Source: Candidatus Rhodoferax randersensis (GTDB lineage Bacteria; Pseudomonadota; Gammaproteobacteria; Burkholderiales; Burkholderiaceae_C). From it: DNA of 64,000 nucleotides. The stretch is from contig JADKEH010000004.1 in NCBI GenBank assembly GCA_016718155.1, positions 254,292 through 318,291 on the forward strand, written 5' to 3'. The position numbers were made by a program, and so were the translations under genes. The notes below the pieces were generated by a model. That model searched no databases, was not told where the DNA came from, and saw nothing but the letters and a program-made list of their open reading frames with translations. Position 1 is the stretch's first letter. Every line of letters begins with the position of its first letter. Positions 15,935-27,076 of this stretch are shown in pieces.

Positions 15935-16200
15935 GGGTGCAGGATACCCGTTGGGGCGAGGCTGTGTCAAGGTTAAAGTTTATTCTTGAATATCGGCGTA
16001 ACTGGCTGATTTGTTTGATAGTTTGTTGTAGTGGATACCGCTTGATTGACCTCGCTTGGGTATCCGACCAGGGTGTTCGCAATTCAAGGACAGGCGACGA
16101 GGGGTGGCCACAGTTGCCGCAAAATGGGTGACGAGGCCGGTTCCACTGCGGTCTAATGAGGTTTACCAAAAACGGCCATCGCCCGCCAGGAAATCCCCTT

Positions 16201-16803
16201 ATGTTGTTAGACCTTACCCAATCCCAGCTTGTTTTGATCGATTACCAAATTGCCTTGATGCCGGCTATGGCGGACAGTGCCTTGGTGCTCGCCAACGCCA
16301 TTCGTCTCGGCCAGATGGCTGCCTTGCTGGATGTGCCCGCGTGGGCTACGGAGCAGAACCCGTCTCGCCTGGGGCGCAGCGTCGAGGCCATCAGTGCCCT
16401 GGGCCTGAGGACCTTGAGCAAGATGCATTTCAGTGCGGTGGAGGAGGGCCTGGGCGAATGGTTGCGCCCGCCTGCCAAGCCGGCTGCAGGCAACGCGCGC
16501 AGTTTGCCTAAGCACTTACAGAAGGCCAGCCAGGAGGCGCCGCAACGCAATGCCATCGTGATGGCCGGTTGCGAGGCGCATGTGTGCCTGCTGCAGACCG
16601 CACTGGATTGCCTGGAAGACGAGTTTGAGGTCTGGGTCGTGACCGATGCCTGCGGTTCGCGCACCGAACGCAACCGCGATGCCGCCTTTGACCGGCTCGC
16701 TGGAGCCGGAGCCGAGCTGGTGACGACTGAAATGGTGGCGTTTGAATGGTTGCGCACCGCCGAGCACCCGCATTTCAAGGCGGTGCACGGCCTGATCAAG
16801 TAG
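16201..16803 (+). CDS. Isochorismatase-like cysteine hydrolase
   Basis: This 200-residue protein has the catalytic triad pattern of the isochorismatase/nicotinamidase superfamily: Asp14 in LVLIDYQ, Lys74 in TLSKMHF and Cys129 in AGCEAHVCLLQTALD. The ATG at 16201 follows CAGGAAA. Members hydrolyse amides or enol ethers; the HVC motif with no other determinants is common in YcaC-like proteins of unknown substrate. It lies alone between the divergent peptidase and prpE. Confidence 0.85.
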   Translation: MLLDLTQSQLVLIDYQIALMPAMADSALVLANAIRLGQMAALLDVPAWATEQNPSRLGRSVEAISALGLRTLSKMHFSAVEEGLGEWLRPPAKPAAGNARSLPKHLQKASQEAPQRNAIVMAGCEAHVCLLQTALDCLEDEFEVWVVTDACGSRTERNRDAAFDRLAGAGAELVTTEMVAFEWLRTAEHPHFKAVHGLIK

Positions 16804-16909
16804 CGCCGGGCCAGTCTGCGTGTTGTCGAGGAAGTCAGGCTGACGCAAGTTTAGAGTCCATAATTATGAATTCAGTTTGATGGAATCTTGTTTTCAACAT
16901 CCAACAACC

Positions 16910-16938
16910 AGTTGAGGACAGCACCAAAGAGTTGTCCC
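16910..16938. repeat. Reverse-oriented relative of the GGACAG hairpin repeat upstream of prpE
   Basis: AGTTGAGGACAG is identical to the reverse complement of one end of the 26084 repeat unit, and TTGTCCCG follows 10 bases later, matching the other end at seven of eight bases. The GGACA/TGTCC arms can pair. It sits about 20 bases before the prpE start codon and could fold in the leader. Confidence 0.45.
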
Positions 16939-16958
16939 GTAACGTATCAGGAGATGCC

Positions 16959-18857
16959 ATGACCGCCTATGCCGACTTCCACCAGCGTTCAATCACGCAA
17001 CGCGATGCCTTCTGGGCCGAACAGGCGGCTTTGATTGACTGGAAAGACCAGCCCCAGCAGATCTGCGACTACAGCAATCCTCCCTTCGCACGCTGGTATG
17101 TCGGTGGCACCACCAACCTTTGCTACAACGCGGTGGACCGCCACCTCAAGGAACGCGCCGACCAAGCGGCCCTGATTTTCGTCTCCACCGAGACCAATCA
17201 GGACATCGTCTACTCGTTCAGGCAACTGCACGCTGAGGTGCAGCGCATGGCCGCCACCCTGCGCGATCTGGGCGTGCAAAAGGGGGACAGGGTGCTGATC
17301 TACATGCCCATGATCGCCGAGGCCGCCTTTGCCATGCTGGCCTGCGCGCGTATTGGCGCCATTCACTCGGTCGTGTTTGGCGGCTTTGCGTCGGGTTCGT
17401 TGGCCACGCGTATTGAGGACGCTTCGCCCAAGCTGATCGTCAGCGCCGATGCCGGCTCGCGCGGCGGCAAGGCGGTGGAATACAAGCCCTTGCTGGACGA
17501 AGCGATCCGATTGTCGGCACACAAACCACAGGCGGTGTTGCTGGTGGACCGTGGTCTGGCCAATATGGCTATGACCAGCGGGCGCGACCACCTGTGGGGC
17601 GCTATGCGTGACAAGCACATGCAGGCCACGGTGCAATGCGAGTGGCTCGATGCCACGCACCCCAGCTACACGCTGTACACCTCGGGCACCACCGGCAAAC
17701 CCAAAGGCGTGCAACGCGACACCGGCGGCTACGCCGTGGCGCTGGCCGCCAGCATGAAACACATCTACTGCGGCAACGCCGGTGAAACCTACTTTTCCAC
17801 CAGCGACATCGGCTGGGTGGTGGGCCACAGCTACATCATTTATGGCCCGCTCATTGCCGGCATGGCCACCATCATGTACGAGGGCTTGCCCACCCGGCCC
17901 GATGGCGGCGTGTGGTGGAGCCTGGTTGAGAAGTACAAGGTAACCGTGATGTTCAGCGCGCCCACGGCGGTGCGCGTGCTCAAGAAGCAAGACCCGGCCT
18001 TCCTCACCAAATACGACCTGTCCAGCTTGCGCGCTCTGTTCCTGGCGGGCGAGCCGCTTGATGAGCCCACCGCCCAGTGGATCAGCCAGGGCTTGGGCAA
18101 GCCCATCATCGACAACTACTGGCAGACTGAAACCGGCTGGCCGATTTTGGGCCTGGCCAACGGCGTGGAGCCTCAGACCAGCCGCTTTGGCAGCCCTGGC
18201 GTGGCCATGTATGGCTACGACGTGAAACTGCTCGACGAAAGCACTGGCCAGGAGCTGGTCGGTCCCGATCAAAAGGGCGTGGTGGTGATCGAAGGGCCGC
18301 TGCCACCCGGGTGTTTGCAAACCATTTGGGGCGACGACGAGCGCTTTGTCAAGACTTACTGGAAGAGCATTCCAGGCCGCTTGGTCTACAGCACCTTCGA
18401 CTGGGGCGTGCGTGACAAGGATGGCTACTTCTTCATTCTGGGGCGCACTGACGACGTCATCAACGTGGCCGGGCATCGCTTGGGCACACGCGAAATCGAA
18501 GAGAGCATCTCCAGCCACCCCAACATTTCGGAAGTGGCCGTGGTGGGGGTTGCCGATCAGCTTAAGGGCCAGGTGGCCATGGCGTTTGCGGTGGTCAAGG
18601 ACGCCAGCTTGGTGCCCGACGAGGCCGCGCGTCTTAAGCTCGAAGGTGAAGTGATGAAGGTCGTGGACAAGGACTTGGGCGCGGTGGCGCGCCCGGCCCG
18701 TGTGCGCTTTGTCACCGTGCTGCCCAAGACGCGCAGCGGCAAACTGCTGCGCCGCGCCATCCAGGCCGTGTGCGAGGGTCGCGACCCCGGCGACCTCACC
18801 ACCATGGACGACCCGGCGGCGCTGCAGCAAATCAAGGACCAGGTGCAATCGGCCTGA
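16959..18857 (+). CDS. prpE: Propionyl-CoA synthetase
   Basis: This 632-residue acyl-CoA synthetase is in the ANL superfamily. The adenylate-binding loop TSGTTGKPKGVQRDTGGYAV near 240 has the PrpE-type GVQRD. DNYWQTETGWPI is the A5 motif, and LGRTDDVINVAGHRLGTREI is the hinge and A8. The catalytic Lys lies in LPKTRSGKLLRRAI near the C terminus. It activates propionate to propionyl-CoA at the expense of ATP for the methylcitrate cycle. The ATG at 16959 has AGGAGA at proper spacing; the upstream TTG at 16932 is unlikely. The other prp genes are not in this window. Confidence 0.95.
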   Translation: MTAYADFHQRSITQRDAFWAEQAALIDWKDQPQQICDYSNPPFARWYVGGTTNLCYNAVDRHLKERADQAALIFVSTETNQDIVYSFRQLHAEVQRMAATLRDLGVQKGDRVLIYMPMIAEAAFAMLACARIGAIHSVVFGGFASGSLATRIEDASPKLIVSADAGSRGGKAVEYKPLLDEAIRLSAHKPQAVLLVDRGLANMAMTSGRDHLWGAMRDKHMQATVQCEWLDATHPSYTLYTSGTTGKPKGVQRDTGGYAVALAASMKHIYCGNAGETYFSTSDIGWVVGHSYIIYGPLIAGMATIMYEGLPTRPDGGVWWSLVEKYKVTVMFSAPTAVRVLKKQDPAFLTKYDLSSLRALFLAGEPLDEPTAQWISQGLGKPIIDNYWQTETGWPILGLANGVEPQTSRFGSPGVAMYGYDVKLLDESTGQELVGPDQKGVVVIEGPLPPGCLQTIWGDDERFVKTYWKSIPGRLVYSTFDWGVRDKDGYFFILGRTDDVINVAGHRLGTREIEESISSHPNISEVAVVGVADQLKGQVAMAFAVVKDASLVPDEAARLKLEGEVMKVVDKDLGAVARPARVRFVTVLPKTRSGKLLRRAIQAVCEGRDPGDLTTMDDPAALQQIKDQVQSA

Positions 18858-19054
18858 GTCGTTCAACTGCTGCAGGTCGGTGCCACAGTGGGGTCGTGGT
18901 GCCGCAAGTTGCCAGACAGCAATTGATGGCACAATACCGACCGTAACTAGGCCCTTCCTACGCCACAGTCGCATCCGCTAAACGGTTAAGCCGTGACGCG
19001 GAAGGTTTTTCCAACCAGCTCAGTTTCCTCAAGGGAAACAAAGGTCAGCGCAAT

Positions 19055-21967
19055 ATGAGTGATTCCTCGTCCCACGGGGCGACGTCGGCATCGTCCGCCG
19101 CATCGGTCTACCAAGCCTATCAGGGCAACACCTATCTATTTGGCGGCAACGCCCCGTACGTCGAGGAGATGTACGAGAACTACCTGGCCAACCCCGGCAG
19201 CGTGCCCGACAACTGGCGCGACTACTTCGACGCCCTGCAAAACGTCCCCGCCGGCGATGGCAGTGACGCCAAGGACGTGCCACACCAGCCCGTGATCAAT
19301 GCGTTTGCGGAGCGTGCCAAGCACGGCGGCACCAGGGTGGTGATGGCCACTGGCGCCGACTCCGAGATGGGCCGCAAGCGCACGGCGGTGCAGCAGTTGA
19401 TTGCGGCCTACCGCAATGTCGGCGCCCGCTGGGCCGACCTGGACCCCCTCAAGCGCACCGAGCGCGAAAAAATTCCCGAGCTGGAGCCCTCGTTTTATGG
19501 CTTTAACGACGCCGACCAGGAAACCGTGTTCAACACCAGCAACACGTTCTTTGGCAAAGAGAGCATGAGCCTGCGGGAGCTGATGAACGCGCTGCGCCAG
19601 ACCTACTGCAGCACGATTGGCGCCGAGTACATGTACGCCACCGACCAGAACCAGAAGCGCTGGTGGCAGCAAAAGCTCGAATCCATTCGCAGCAAACCCA
19701 CGTTCTCGGCCGAGAAGAAGCGTCGCATTCTCGACCGTTTGACCGCCGCGGAGGGCCTGGAGCGCTACCTGCACACCAAGTTCGTCGGGCAGAAGCGCTT
19801 CTCGCTTGAAGGTGGCGAGAGCTTCATTGCCTGCATGGATGAGCTGATTCAGACCGCTGGCGCCAAGGGCGTGCAGGAAATCGTGATCGGCATGGCGCAC
19901 CGGGGACGTCTGAACGTGCTGGTCAACTCCCTGGGCAAGATGCCCGCCGACCTGTTCGCCGAATTCGATCACTCAGCGCCCGAAGACCTGCCCAGCGGCG
20001 ATGTGAAATACCACCAGGGGTTCAGCTCTGATGTGAGCTCCCCCGGCGGCCCGGTGCACCTGACGCTGGCCTTCAACCCGTCGCACCTGGAGATTGTCAA
20101 CCCGGTGGTGGAGGGCTCGGTGCGCGCGCGCATGGACCGCCGCGCCGACCCTTTGGGCAAACAAGTGTTGCCGGTGCTGGTGCATGGCGACGCTGCCTTT
20201 GCCGGCCAGGGCGTGGTGATGGAGACGCTGGCGCTGGCCGAAACGCGTGGTTACTCCACCGGTGGCACGGTGCACATCGTCATCAACAACCAGATTGGCT
20301 TTACCACCAGCGACCCGCGCGACAGCCGCTCCACGCTGTACTGCTCGGACATCGTCAAGATGATCGAGTCACCGGTGCTGCACGTCAACGGCGATGACCC
20401 GGAAGCCGTGGTGCTGGCGACCCAATTGGCGCTGGAGTTCCGCATGGAGTTCCGCAAGGACGTGGTGGTGGACATCATCTGTTTTCGCAAGCTCGGCCAC
20501 AACGAGCAAGACACCCCGGCGCTGACGCAACCGCTGATGTACAAGAAAATTGCCCAGCACCCCGGTACCCGCAAGCTCTACGCTGACCGCCTCGCTGCAC
20601 AAGGCATGGGTGAGTCGCTGGGGGATGAGATGGCCAAAGCCTACCGCGCCGCCATGGACGCGGGCGAGCACACCTTCAACCCGGTCATTACCAATTTCAA
20701 GAGCAAGTACGCGGTGGACTGGTCGCCGTATCTGGGCAAGAAGTGGACCGACGCGGGCGACACTGCCATTCCGCTGGCGGAGTGGAAACGCCTGGCCGAG
20801 CGCCTGACCAGCCTGCCCGACACGGTTTCACCGCACCAATTGGTAAAAAAGGTCTATGACGACCGTGCCGCCATGGGTCGTGGCGACATCCCGGTGGACT
20901 GGGGCATGGGTGAACACATGGCGTTTGCTTCCCTGGTCGCAAGTGGCTACCCGGTTCGTTTGAGCGGCGAGGACTGTGGCCGCGGCACGTTCACGCACCG
21001 CCACGCCGTCATCCATGATCAAAAGCGCGAGAAGTTTGACGAAGGCACTTACACGCCGCTGCAAAACGTGGCCGATGGCCAGGCGCCGTTTGTGGTGATC
21101 GACTCCATCCTGTCGGAAGAAGCAGTGCTGGCCTTTGAGTATGGCTACGCCTCCAACGACCCCAACACCTTGGTGATTTGGGAAGCCCAGTTCGGCGACT
21201 TTGTGAACGGCGCGCAGGTGGTGATAGACCAGTTCATCGCCTCGGGCGAAGTGAAGTGGGGCCGCGTCAACGGCATCACCTTGATGCTGCCGCACGGTTA
21301 CGAAGGCCAAGGCCCCGAGCACAGCTCGGCGCGTCTCGAACGCTTTATGCAGCTCAGTGCCGACACCAACATGCAAGTGGTGCAGCCCACCACGGCCAGC
21401 CAGATCTTCCATGTGCTGCGCCGTCAGATGGTGCGCAACCTGCGCAAGCCGCTGGTCATCATGACGCCCAAGTCACTGCTGCGCAACAAGGACGCCACCT
21501 CGCCCTTGTCCGAGTTCACCAAGGGGTCGTTCCAGACCGTTATTCCCGAGCAGAGTGAATCGATCATCAAGCGCGCGGACAAGGTCAAACGCGTGGTGGC
21601 TTGCTCCGGCAAGGTTTACTACGACCTGGTCAAGAAGCGCGACGAGAAGGGCGCCGACGATGTGGTGCTGATTCGGGTTGAGCAGCTTTACCCGTTTCCG
21701 CACAAGGCATTTGCCAGCGAACTCAAGCGCTACCCCAGTGCCACCGAGGTGGTGTGGTGCCAGGACGAGCCGCAAAACCAGGGCGCCTGGTTCTTCGTGC
21801 AGCACTACATCCACGAGAACATGCAAGAAGGCCAGAAACTGGGCTACTCGGGCCGCGCCGCCTCAGCGTCGCCCGCAGTGGGTTATGCCCACCTGCACCA
21901 GGAGCAGCAAAAGGCACTGGTCGATGGTGCGTTCGGCAAGCTCAAGGGCTTTGTGCTGAGCAAGTAG
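19055..21967 (+). CDS. sucA: 2-oxoglutarate dehydrogenase E1 component
   Basis: This is a 970-residue thiamine diphosphate enzyme. It decarboxylates 2-oxoglutarate and passes the succinyl group to the lipoyl arm of SucB. Visible features: the N-terminal [19 protein letters not shown] helix that docks E2, [13 protein letters not shown] near 280, [16 protein letters not shown] in the cofactor region, [14 protein letters not shown], and the C-terminal LYPFPHKAF. Its length is typical of the family. It begins the sucA-sucB-lpdA operon. A weak promoter-like pair (TTGCCA at 18909 and CACAAT at 18930) lies upstream, with too short a spacer to be convincing. Confidence 0.97.
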   Translation: MSDSSSHGATSASSAASVYQAYQGNTYLFGGNAPYVEEMYENYLANPGSVPDNWRDYFDALQNVPAGDGSDAKDVPHQPVINAFAERAKHGGTRVVMATGADSEMGRKRTAVQQLIAAYRNVGARWADLDPLKRTEREKIPELEPSFYGFNDADQETVFNTSNTFFGKESMSLRELMNALRQTYCSTIGAEYMYATDQNQKRWWQQKLESIRSKPTFSAEKKRRILDRLTAAEGLERYLHTKFVGQKRFSLEGGESFIACMDELIQTAGAKGVQEIVIGMAHRGRLNVLVNSLGKMPADLFAEFDHSAPEDLPSGDVKYHQGFSSDVSSPGGPVHLTLAFNPSHLEIVNPVVEGSVRARMDRRADPLGKQVLPVLVHGDAAFAGQGVVMETLALAETRGYSTGGTVHIVINNQIGFTTSDPRDSRSTLYCSDIVKMIESPVLHVNGDDPEAVVLATQLALEFRMEFRKDVVVDIICFRKLGHNEQDTPALTQPLMYKKIAQHPGTRKLYADRLAAQGMGESLGDEMAKAYRAAMDAGEHTFNPVITNFKSKYAVDWSPYLGKKWTDAGDTAIPLAEWKRLAERLTSLPDTVSPHQLVKKVYDDRAAMGRGDIPVDWGMGEHMAFASLVASGYPVRLSGEDCGRGTFTHRHAVIHDQKREKFDEGTYTPLQNVADGQAPFVVIDSILSEEAVLAFEYGYASNDPNTLVIWEAQFGDFVNGAQVVIDQFIASGEVKWGRVNGITLMLPHGYEGQGPEHSSARLERFMQLSADTNMQVVQPTTASQIFHVLRRQMVRNLRKPLVIMTPKSLLRNKDATSPLSEFTKGSFQTVIPEQSESIIKRADKVKRVVACSGKVYYDLVKKRDEKGADDVVLIRVEQLYPFPHKAFASELKRYPSATEVVWCQDEPQNQGAWFFVQHYIHENMQEGQKLGYSGRAASASPAVGYAHLHQEQQKALVDGAFGKLKGFVLSK

Positions 21968-21997
21968 GGGACTCAGAGAATGCAAAGGTTTCACCAC

Positions 21998-22071
21998 GTC
22001 ATTGCGAGCGAAGCGCCGCAATCCATGACTGCGCTGTCGGCCATGGATCGCCGCGCTGCGCTCGCGATGAC
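21998..22071. repeat. Intergenic inverted repeat, GTCATTGCGAGCG family
   Basis: A 74-bp element between sucA and sucB. One end reads GTCATTGCGAGCGAAGCG, the other ends CGCTCGCGATGAC, with inner AATCCAT and ATGGATCG also complementary. It folds into a long hairpin. Similar elements occur at 55679 and, as a half copy, 59775. Confidence 0.75.
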
Positions 22072-22155
22072 GACAAAAAGGTACCTTCGCAATTTTTCAC
22101 TCCCCAAGTCGACGCCACGCGTTGCACTCAACCCCAATTCACGGAAAGAAATGTT

Positions 22156-23424
<1,269 letters not shown>

Positions 23425-23443
23425 GCCTTGCGGAAATGACCCG

Positions 23444-23532
23444 GAGCCTGAGCCGCAGAGGTCTCTGCTCCGTGTCCCCCGCCCTACGGGCTCCTCCTTA
23501 ACCTGCGCAGACCCCTCTGCGGCCCAGACTCC
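23444..23532. repeat. Long imperfect inverted repeat between sucB and lpdA
   Basis: GCCGCAGAGG (23452-23461) and CCTCTGCGGC (23514-23523) are perfect complements, and the flanks extend the match outward (GAGCCTGA against the complement of CCAGACTC). About 50 bases separate the arms. It has no T-run, so it is more likely an RNA-processing or stability element, or a mobile palindrome, than a terminator. Confidence 0.6.
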
Positions 23533-23543
23533 TAGGAACGTGT

Positions 23544-24971
23544 ATGAGTAAGCAATTCGACGTTATCGTCATCGGCGCTGGCCCTGGTGGCTACATCGCC
23601 GCCATCCGTGCAGCCCAGTTGGGCATGAATGTGGCCTGTATCGACGAGTGGAAGAACAGCACGGGTGGACCGGCGCTGGGCGGCACCTGTACCAATGTGG
23701 GTTGTATCCCAAGCAAGGCGCTGCTGCAGTCGTCCGAGCATTTTCATCACGCCAACCATCACTTTGCCGAGCATGGCATCTCCGCCAGCGACGTGAAGAT
23801 GGATGTTGCCAAAATGGTGGCGCGCAAGGACACCGTCGTCAAGCAGAACAACGACGGCATCCTGTATCTGCTCAAGAAGAACAAGGTCAGCTTCTTTCAT
23901 GGGCGCGGCTCGTTTGTGAAGGCTGGGGACGGAGGTTATGAGATCAAGGTTACCGGCGCTTCGGAAGAAACGCTACTGGGCAAGCAGGTCATCATCGCGA
24001 CTGGCTCCAACGCCCGCGCCTTGCCCGGCACGCCGTTTGACGAGGAGAACATCCTGTCCAACGATGGCGCGCTGCGCATTGGTGCCGTGCCCAAGAAGTT
24101 GGGCCTGATCGGTTCCGGCGTGATCGGCCTGGAGATGGGCTCCGTCTGGCGCCGGCTCGGCTCGGAGGTCACGATCCTGGAAGGCCTGCCGACGTTCCTC
24201 GGTGCAGTCGATGAGCAAATCGCCAAGGAGGCGAAGAAGGCATTTGACAAGCAGGGGCTGAAGATTGAACTGGGCGCAATAGTCGGCGAGATCAAGATCG
24301 GGAAGGCCGGCGTTTCGATTGCCTGGACCAACGCCAAGGGCGAAGCCCTGTTGCTGGAGGTGGACAAACTGATCGTCTCCATTGGCCGGGTTCCCAACAC
24401 CACTGGCTTGAATGCCGATGCAGTGGGCTTGAAGCTCGACGAGCGTGGCGCCATTGTGGTGGATGACTTGTGCCAGACCAACTTGCCTGGCGTGTGGGCG
24501 GTGGGCGACGTGGTGCGCGGGCCGATGCTGGCGCACAAGGCGGAAGAAGAGGGTGTGGCGGTAGCCGAGCGCATGGCCGGCCAGCATGGCCATGTCAATT
24601 TCAACACCATTCCCTGGGTGATCTATACCAGCCCGGAGATTGCCTGGGTCGGCCAGACCGAGCAGCAGCTCAAGGTGGCGGGACGCGCCTACAAGTCGGG
24701 CACCTTTCCCTTTCTGGCCAATGGCCGCGCGCGCGCGCTGGGTGACACCACCGGCATGGTGAAGATGCTGGCCGATGCGACTACCGACGAGATCCTGGGG
24801 GTGCATATTGTTGGTCCAATGGCCAGCGAGTTGATCTCGGAATGCGTGGTGGCGATGGAGTTTCGCGCCAGCAGCGAGGACATTGCCCGCATTTGCCATG
24901 CTCACCCGTCTCTGAGCGAAGCCACCAAGGAAGCCGCGCTGGCGGTGGACAAGCGAACGCTCAATTTCTGA
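23544..24971 (+). CDS. lpdA: Dihydrolipoyl dehydrogenase (E3)
   Basis: This is a 475-residue flavoprotein. The FAD-binding GAGPGGYIAAI is at 11-21, and the redox-active disulphide is Cys49/Cys54 in GGTCTNVGCIPSK. NAD-binding is GSGVIGLEMGSVW, the second FAD motif is VWAVGDVVRGPMLAHKAEEEG, and the C-terminal HAHPSLSEATKEAAL carries the active-site His and Glu. It reoxidises the lipoyl arm of SucB and reduces NAD. The third gene of the 2-oxoglutarate dehydrogenase operon; the next gene begins 3 bp after its stop. Confidence 0.97.
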   Translation: MSKQFDVIVIGAGPGGYIAAIRAAQLGMNVACIDEWKNSTGGPALGGTCTNVGCIPSKALLQSSEHFHHANHHFAEHGISASDVKMDVAKMVARKDTVVKQNNDGILYLLKKNKVSFFHGRGSFVKAGDGGYEIKVTGASEETLLGKQVIIATGSNARALPGTPFDEENILSNDGALRIGAVPKKLGLIGSGVIGLEMGSVWRRLGSEVTILEGLPTFLGAVDEQIAKEAKKAFDKQGLKIELGAIVGEIKIGKAGVSIAWTNAKGEALLLEVDKLIVSIGRVPNTTGLNADAVGLKLDERGAIVVDDLCQTNLPGVWAVGDVVRGPMLAHKAEEEGVAVAERMAGQHGHVNFNTIPWVIYTSPEIAWVGQTEQQLKVAGRAYKSGTFPFLANGRARALGDTTGMVKMLADATTDEILGVHIVGPMASELISECVVAMEFRASSEDIARICHAHPSLSEATKEAALAVDKRTLNF

Positions 24972-24974
24972 TCA

Positions 24975-26077
24975 GTGACTGTTAGCGTCCTGCAAACCTA
25001 CGAGGCGGAGCTGGCGGCCCGTGGCTACGCCGCGGACCCCGCCCAGTTGCGTGCGGTTCAGGCGCTCGATCGCTGTGCGCAGGAGTGGGCGGTCTTCAAG
25101 GAGAAGCGTTCCAACGCATTCAAGAAGCTGATCAACCGGCCGGACGTTCCACGCGGCGTCTATTTGTATGGGGGAGTCGGGCGGGGCAAGAGCTTTCTGA
25201 TGGACTGCTTCTACAACGCCGTGCCGCTGCGACGAAAGACGCGCTTGCATTTTCACGAGTTCATGCGCGAGGTGCATCGCGAACTGGCTGACCTGCAAGG
25301 CACCGTCAATCCGCTTGATGAACTGGGCAAACGGATTTCGCAAAGTATCGACTCATCTGTTTTGACGAGTTTCATGTTGCCGATATCACGGACGCCATGA
25401 TCCTGCACCGGCTGCTGGCAGCCTTGTTCGAAAATGGGGTTGGCTTCGTCACAACATCGAATTTTCGTCCGGACGATCTGTACCCCGGTGGCTTGCACCG
25501 CAATCGCATCCTGCCCGCCATTGCCCTGCTCAATGAACGCCTTGAAGTGGTCAATGTCGACAACGGGACCGATTACCGGCGACGCACCATGGAGCAACTC
25601 AAGCTCTACCACGTGCCTTGTGGGCAGCAGGCCGACGCCGCGATGCGGCAGTCGTTTGAGCGGTTGGCAGAGTCGCACGACGAAAACCCGGTGCTGCACA
25701 TCGAGGCGCGCGACATTCGGGCGCGACGCAAGGCCGGCGGCGTGATCTGGTTTGACTTCAAAACCCTGTGTGGGGGACCGCGCTCGCAGAATGACTACCT
25801 GGAGATCGCCACCCAGTTTCACACCCTGCTGTTGAGCGATGTGCCGCAAATGTCCATTCGCATGGCCTCCGAGGCGCGGCGCTTCACTTGGTTGATTGAT
25901 GTGCTCTATGACCGGCGGGTCAAGTTGATCCTGTCCGCAGAAGTTCCGGCGGAGGAGCTGTATGTCGAAGGCCCGCTGGCCCACGAGTTCCCCCGCACTG
26001 CCTCACGCCTCAATGAGATGCAATCAAGCGACTTCCTGGCGCAGGAGCGCCGAATGGTGGACACAAGGCTTACCTGA
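24975..26077 (+). pseudogene. zapE: Cell division ATPase ZapE (AFG1-like), frameshifted
   Basis: This AFG1-type P-loop ATPase is split into two frames. The first (24975-25400, GTG start) has Walker A in GGVGRGKSFLMDCFY and the family block LHFHEFMREVHREL. The second (open to 26077) has GVGFVTTSNFRPDDLYP (sensor-like) and the C-terminal domain. Between them the DNA in the second frame reads KYRLICFDEFHVADITDAMIL, which contains Walker B, so the intact protein would be about 367 residues. Loss of one base near 25340-25342 joins ISQ... wrongly. ZapE modulates FtsZ in division. The frameshift could be a sequencing error or genuine inactivation; neither half alone has both Walker motifs in its called protein. 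Confidence 0.85.
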
Positions 26078-26083
26078 GAACTT

Positions 26084-26215
26084 GCGGGACAGACCGGAGC
26101 GCAGCGACGCTCTGTCCTCAACTAATCAGGGGTGTTTTGCGGGACAGACCGGAGCGCAGCGACGCTCTGTCCTCAACTAATCAGGGGTGTTTTGCGGGAC
26201 AGACCGGAGCTTGGT
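26084..26215. repeat. Tandem 55-bp hairpin repeat (two full copies and a partial third) between convergent genes
   Basis: Units begin GCGGGACAGACCGGAGCG at 26084, 26139 and 26194. Copies 1 and 2 are identical over 55 bp; copy 3 breaks off after 17 bp. Each unit folds: GGACAG pairs with CTGTCC and AGCG with CGCT around a six-base loop, with a small bulge; in copy 1 the right arm is 26108-26117. GGGGTGTTTT after each hairpin is T-rich, so terminator activity for zapE is plausible. The array directly abuts the stop of the PP2C gene. Confidence 0.8.
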
Positions 26216-26221
26216 TGTCCA

Positions 26222-26983
26222 CTAAGACCCCAGGGGTTCGAGCTTGATGATCACCAATGACAGGTTGTCGCCGCCACCATGCGCACGTGAGCGTGCCTTT
26301 TCGATCAGGAACTCGGTGGCTTCGCGAGCCGACAAGGTCGACAAGACGGACCCCAGCTCGGTGGTGTTGAAGTAGTGCCACACACCGTCGCTGCAGGCCA
26401 TCAGCACATCGCCCGCGCGCAGCTTGGGGATGAAGTGGATGTCGGTTGGCGGGTCATTCTCGGTCCCCAGGCAGCCCATCAGAATGTTGGACTGTGGGTG
26501 CACATTGGCTTCTTCCTCGGTCAGTTCGCCCCTATCCACCAATGCCTGCACATAGGAATGGTCCATGGTACGTTTGACGAACTTGCTGCCATGGAAATGG
26601 TAGACGCGCGAGTCGCCTGCGTGGGCCCAGTAACAGTCGCCACCCGGGTTGATCAGGAACGCGGCGACGGTGCTGTGGGGCTCTTCCTCGGAAGACACGG
26701 CCGTCAGCTTGATCACCACGTGCGCTTCCTGGACCAGCTGGTTTAGCAGGGCCGAGGCGTCGTCGGTGTCCGGAGAGTAGCGTTCGAACAGTTGCTTGGC
26801 GGTCATCATGACCTGGTCGGACGCTTTGCGCCCACCACTGCGGCCACCCATGCCGTCGGCCAAAACGGCCAGCACGCAGCCGTTGATGCGAGGGTGGTTC
26901 AGCAGGGCAACCTGGTCCTGCTGGTAGTCACGGTCGCCCTTGTGGATGCCGGTCGATGCGGTGAGTCGGTAGCCTTTGATCAT
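26222..26983 (-). CDS. PP2C-family serine/threonine phosphatase
   Basis: This is a 253-residue cytoplasmic phosphatase. The metal-binding aspartates are in GDRDYQQDQV, LADGMGGRSGG and CSDGVWHYF, and the C-terminal SRAHGGGDNLSLVIIKL carries the last conserved Asp. The family uses two Mn/Mg ions to dephosphorylate Ser/Thr, often opposing a Hanks-type kinase. No kinase is adjacent, so its partner is unknown. It is convergent with zapE and divergent from the YdcH-like gene. Confidence 0.9.
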   Translation of the reverse strand: MIKGYRLTASTGIHKGDRDYQQDQVALLNHPRINGCVLAVLADGMGGRSGGRKASDQVMMTAKQLFERYSPDTDDASALLNQLVQEAHVVIKLTAVSSEEEPHSTVAAFLINPGGDCYWAHAGDSRVYHFHGSKFVKRTMDHSYVQALVDRGELTEEEANVHPQSNILMGCLGTENDPPTDIHFIPKLRAGDVLMACSDGVWHYFNTTELGSVLSTLSAREATEFLIEKARSRAHGGGDNLSLVIIKLEPLGS

Positions 26984-27008
26984 ATGCAGCAGTTCAAACG
27001 ACGAAACC

Positions 27009-27038
27009 TTGTAGGAGGAGGTGCGAAGGCCGTATTAT
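27009..27038 (+). promoter_or_regulatory. Sigma-70-like promoter of the YdcH-like gene
   Basis: TTGTAG (27009-27014) and TATTAT (27033-27038) with an 18-base spacer lie between the divergent PP2C start and the YdcH-like gene. Transcription would begin near 27045, giving a leader of about 30 bases. Confidence 0.5.
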
Positions 27039-27076
27039 CGAGCCAACACAAGCTTACAACCAGCCAGACGCATTCC

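Noticed and set aside
16989..18974. 661-residue minus-strand open frame across prpE
   Set aside because: Antisense shadow of the complete propionyl-CoA synthetase; His/Gly/Val-rich composition, no motifs.
26084..26215. CRISPR-like array
   Set aside because: The repeat units are directly tandem with no unique spacers, only two and a half copies, and no cas genes are present.
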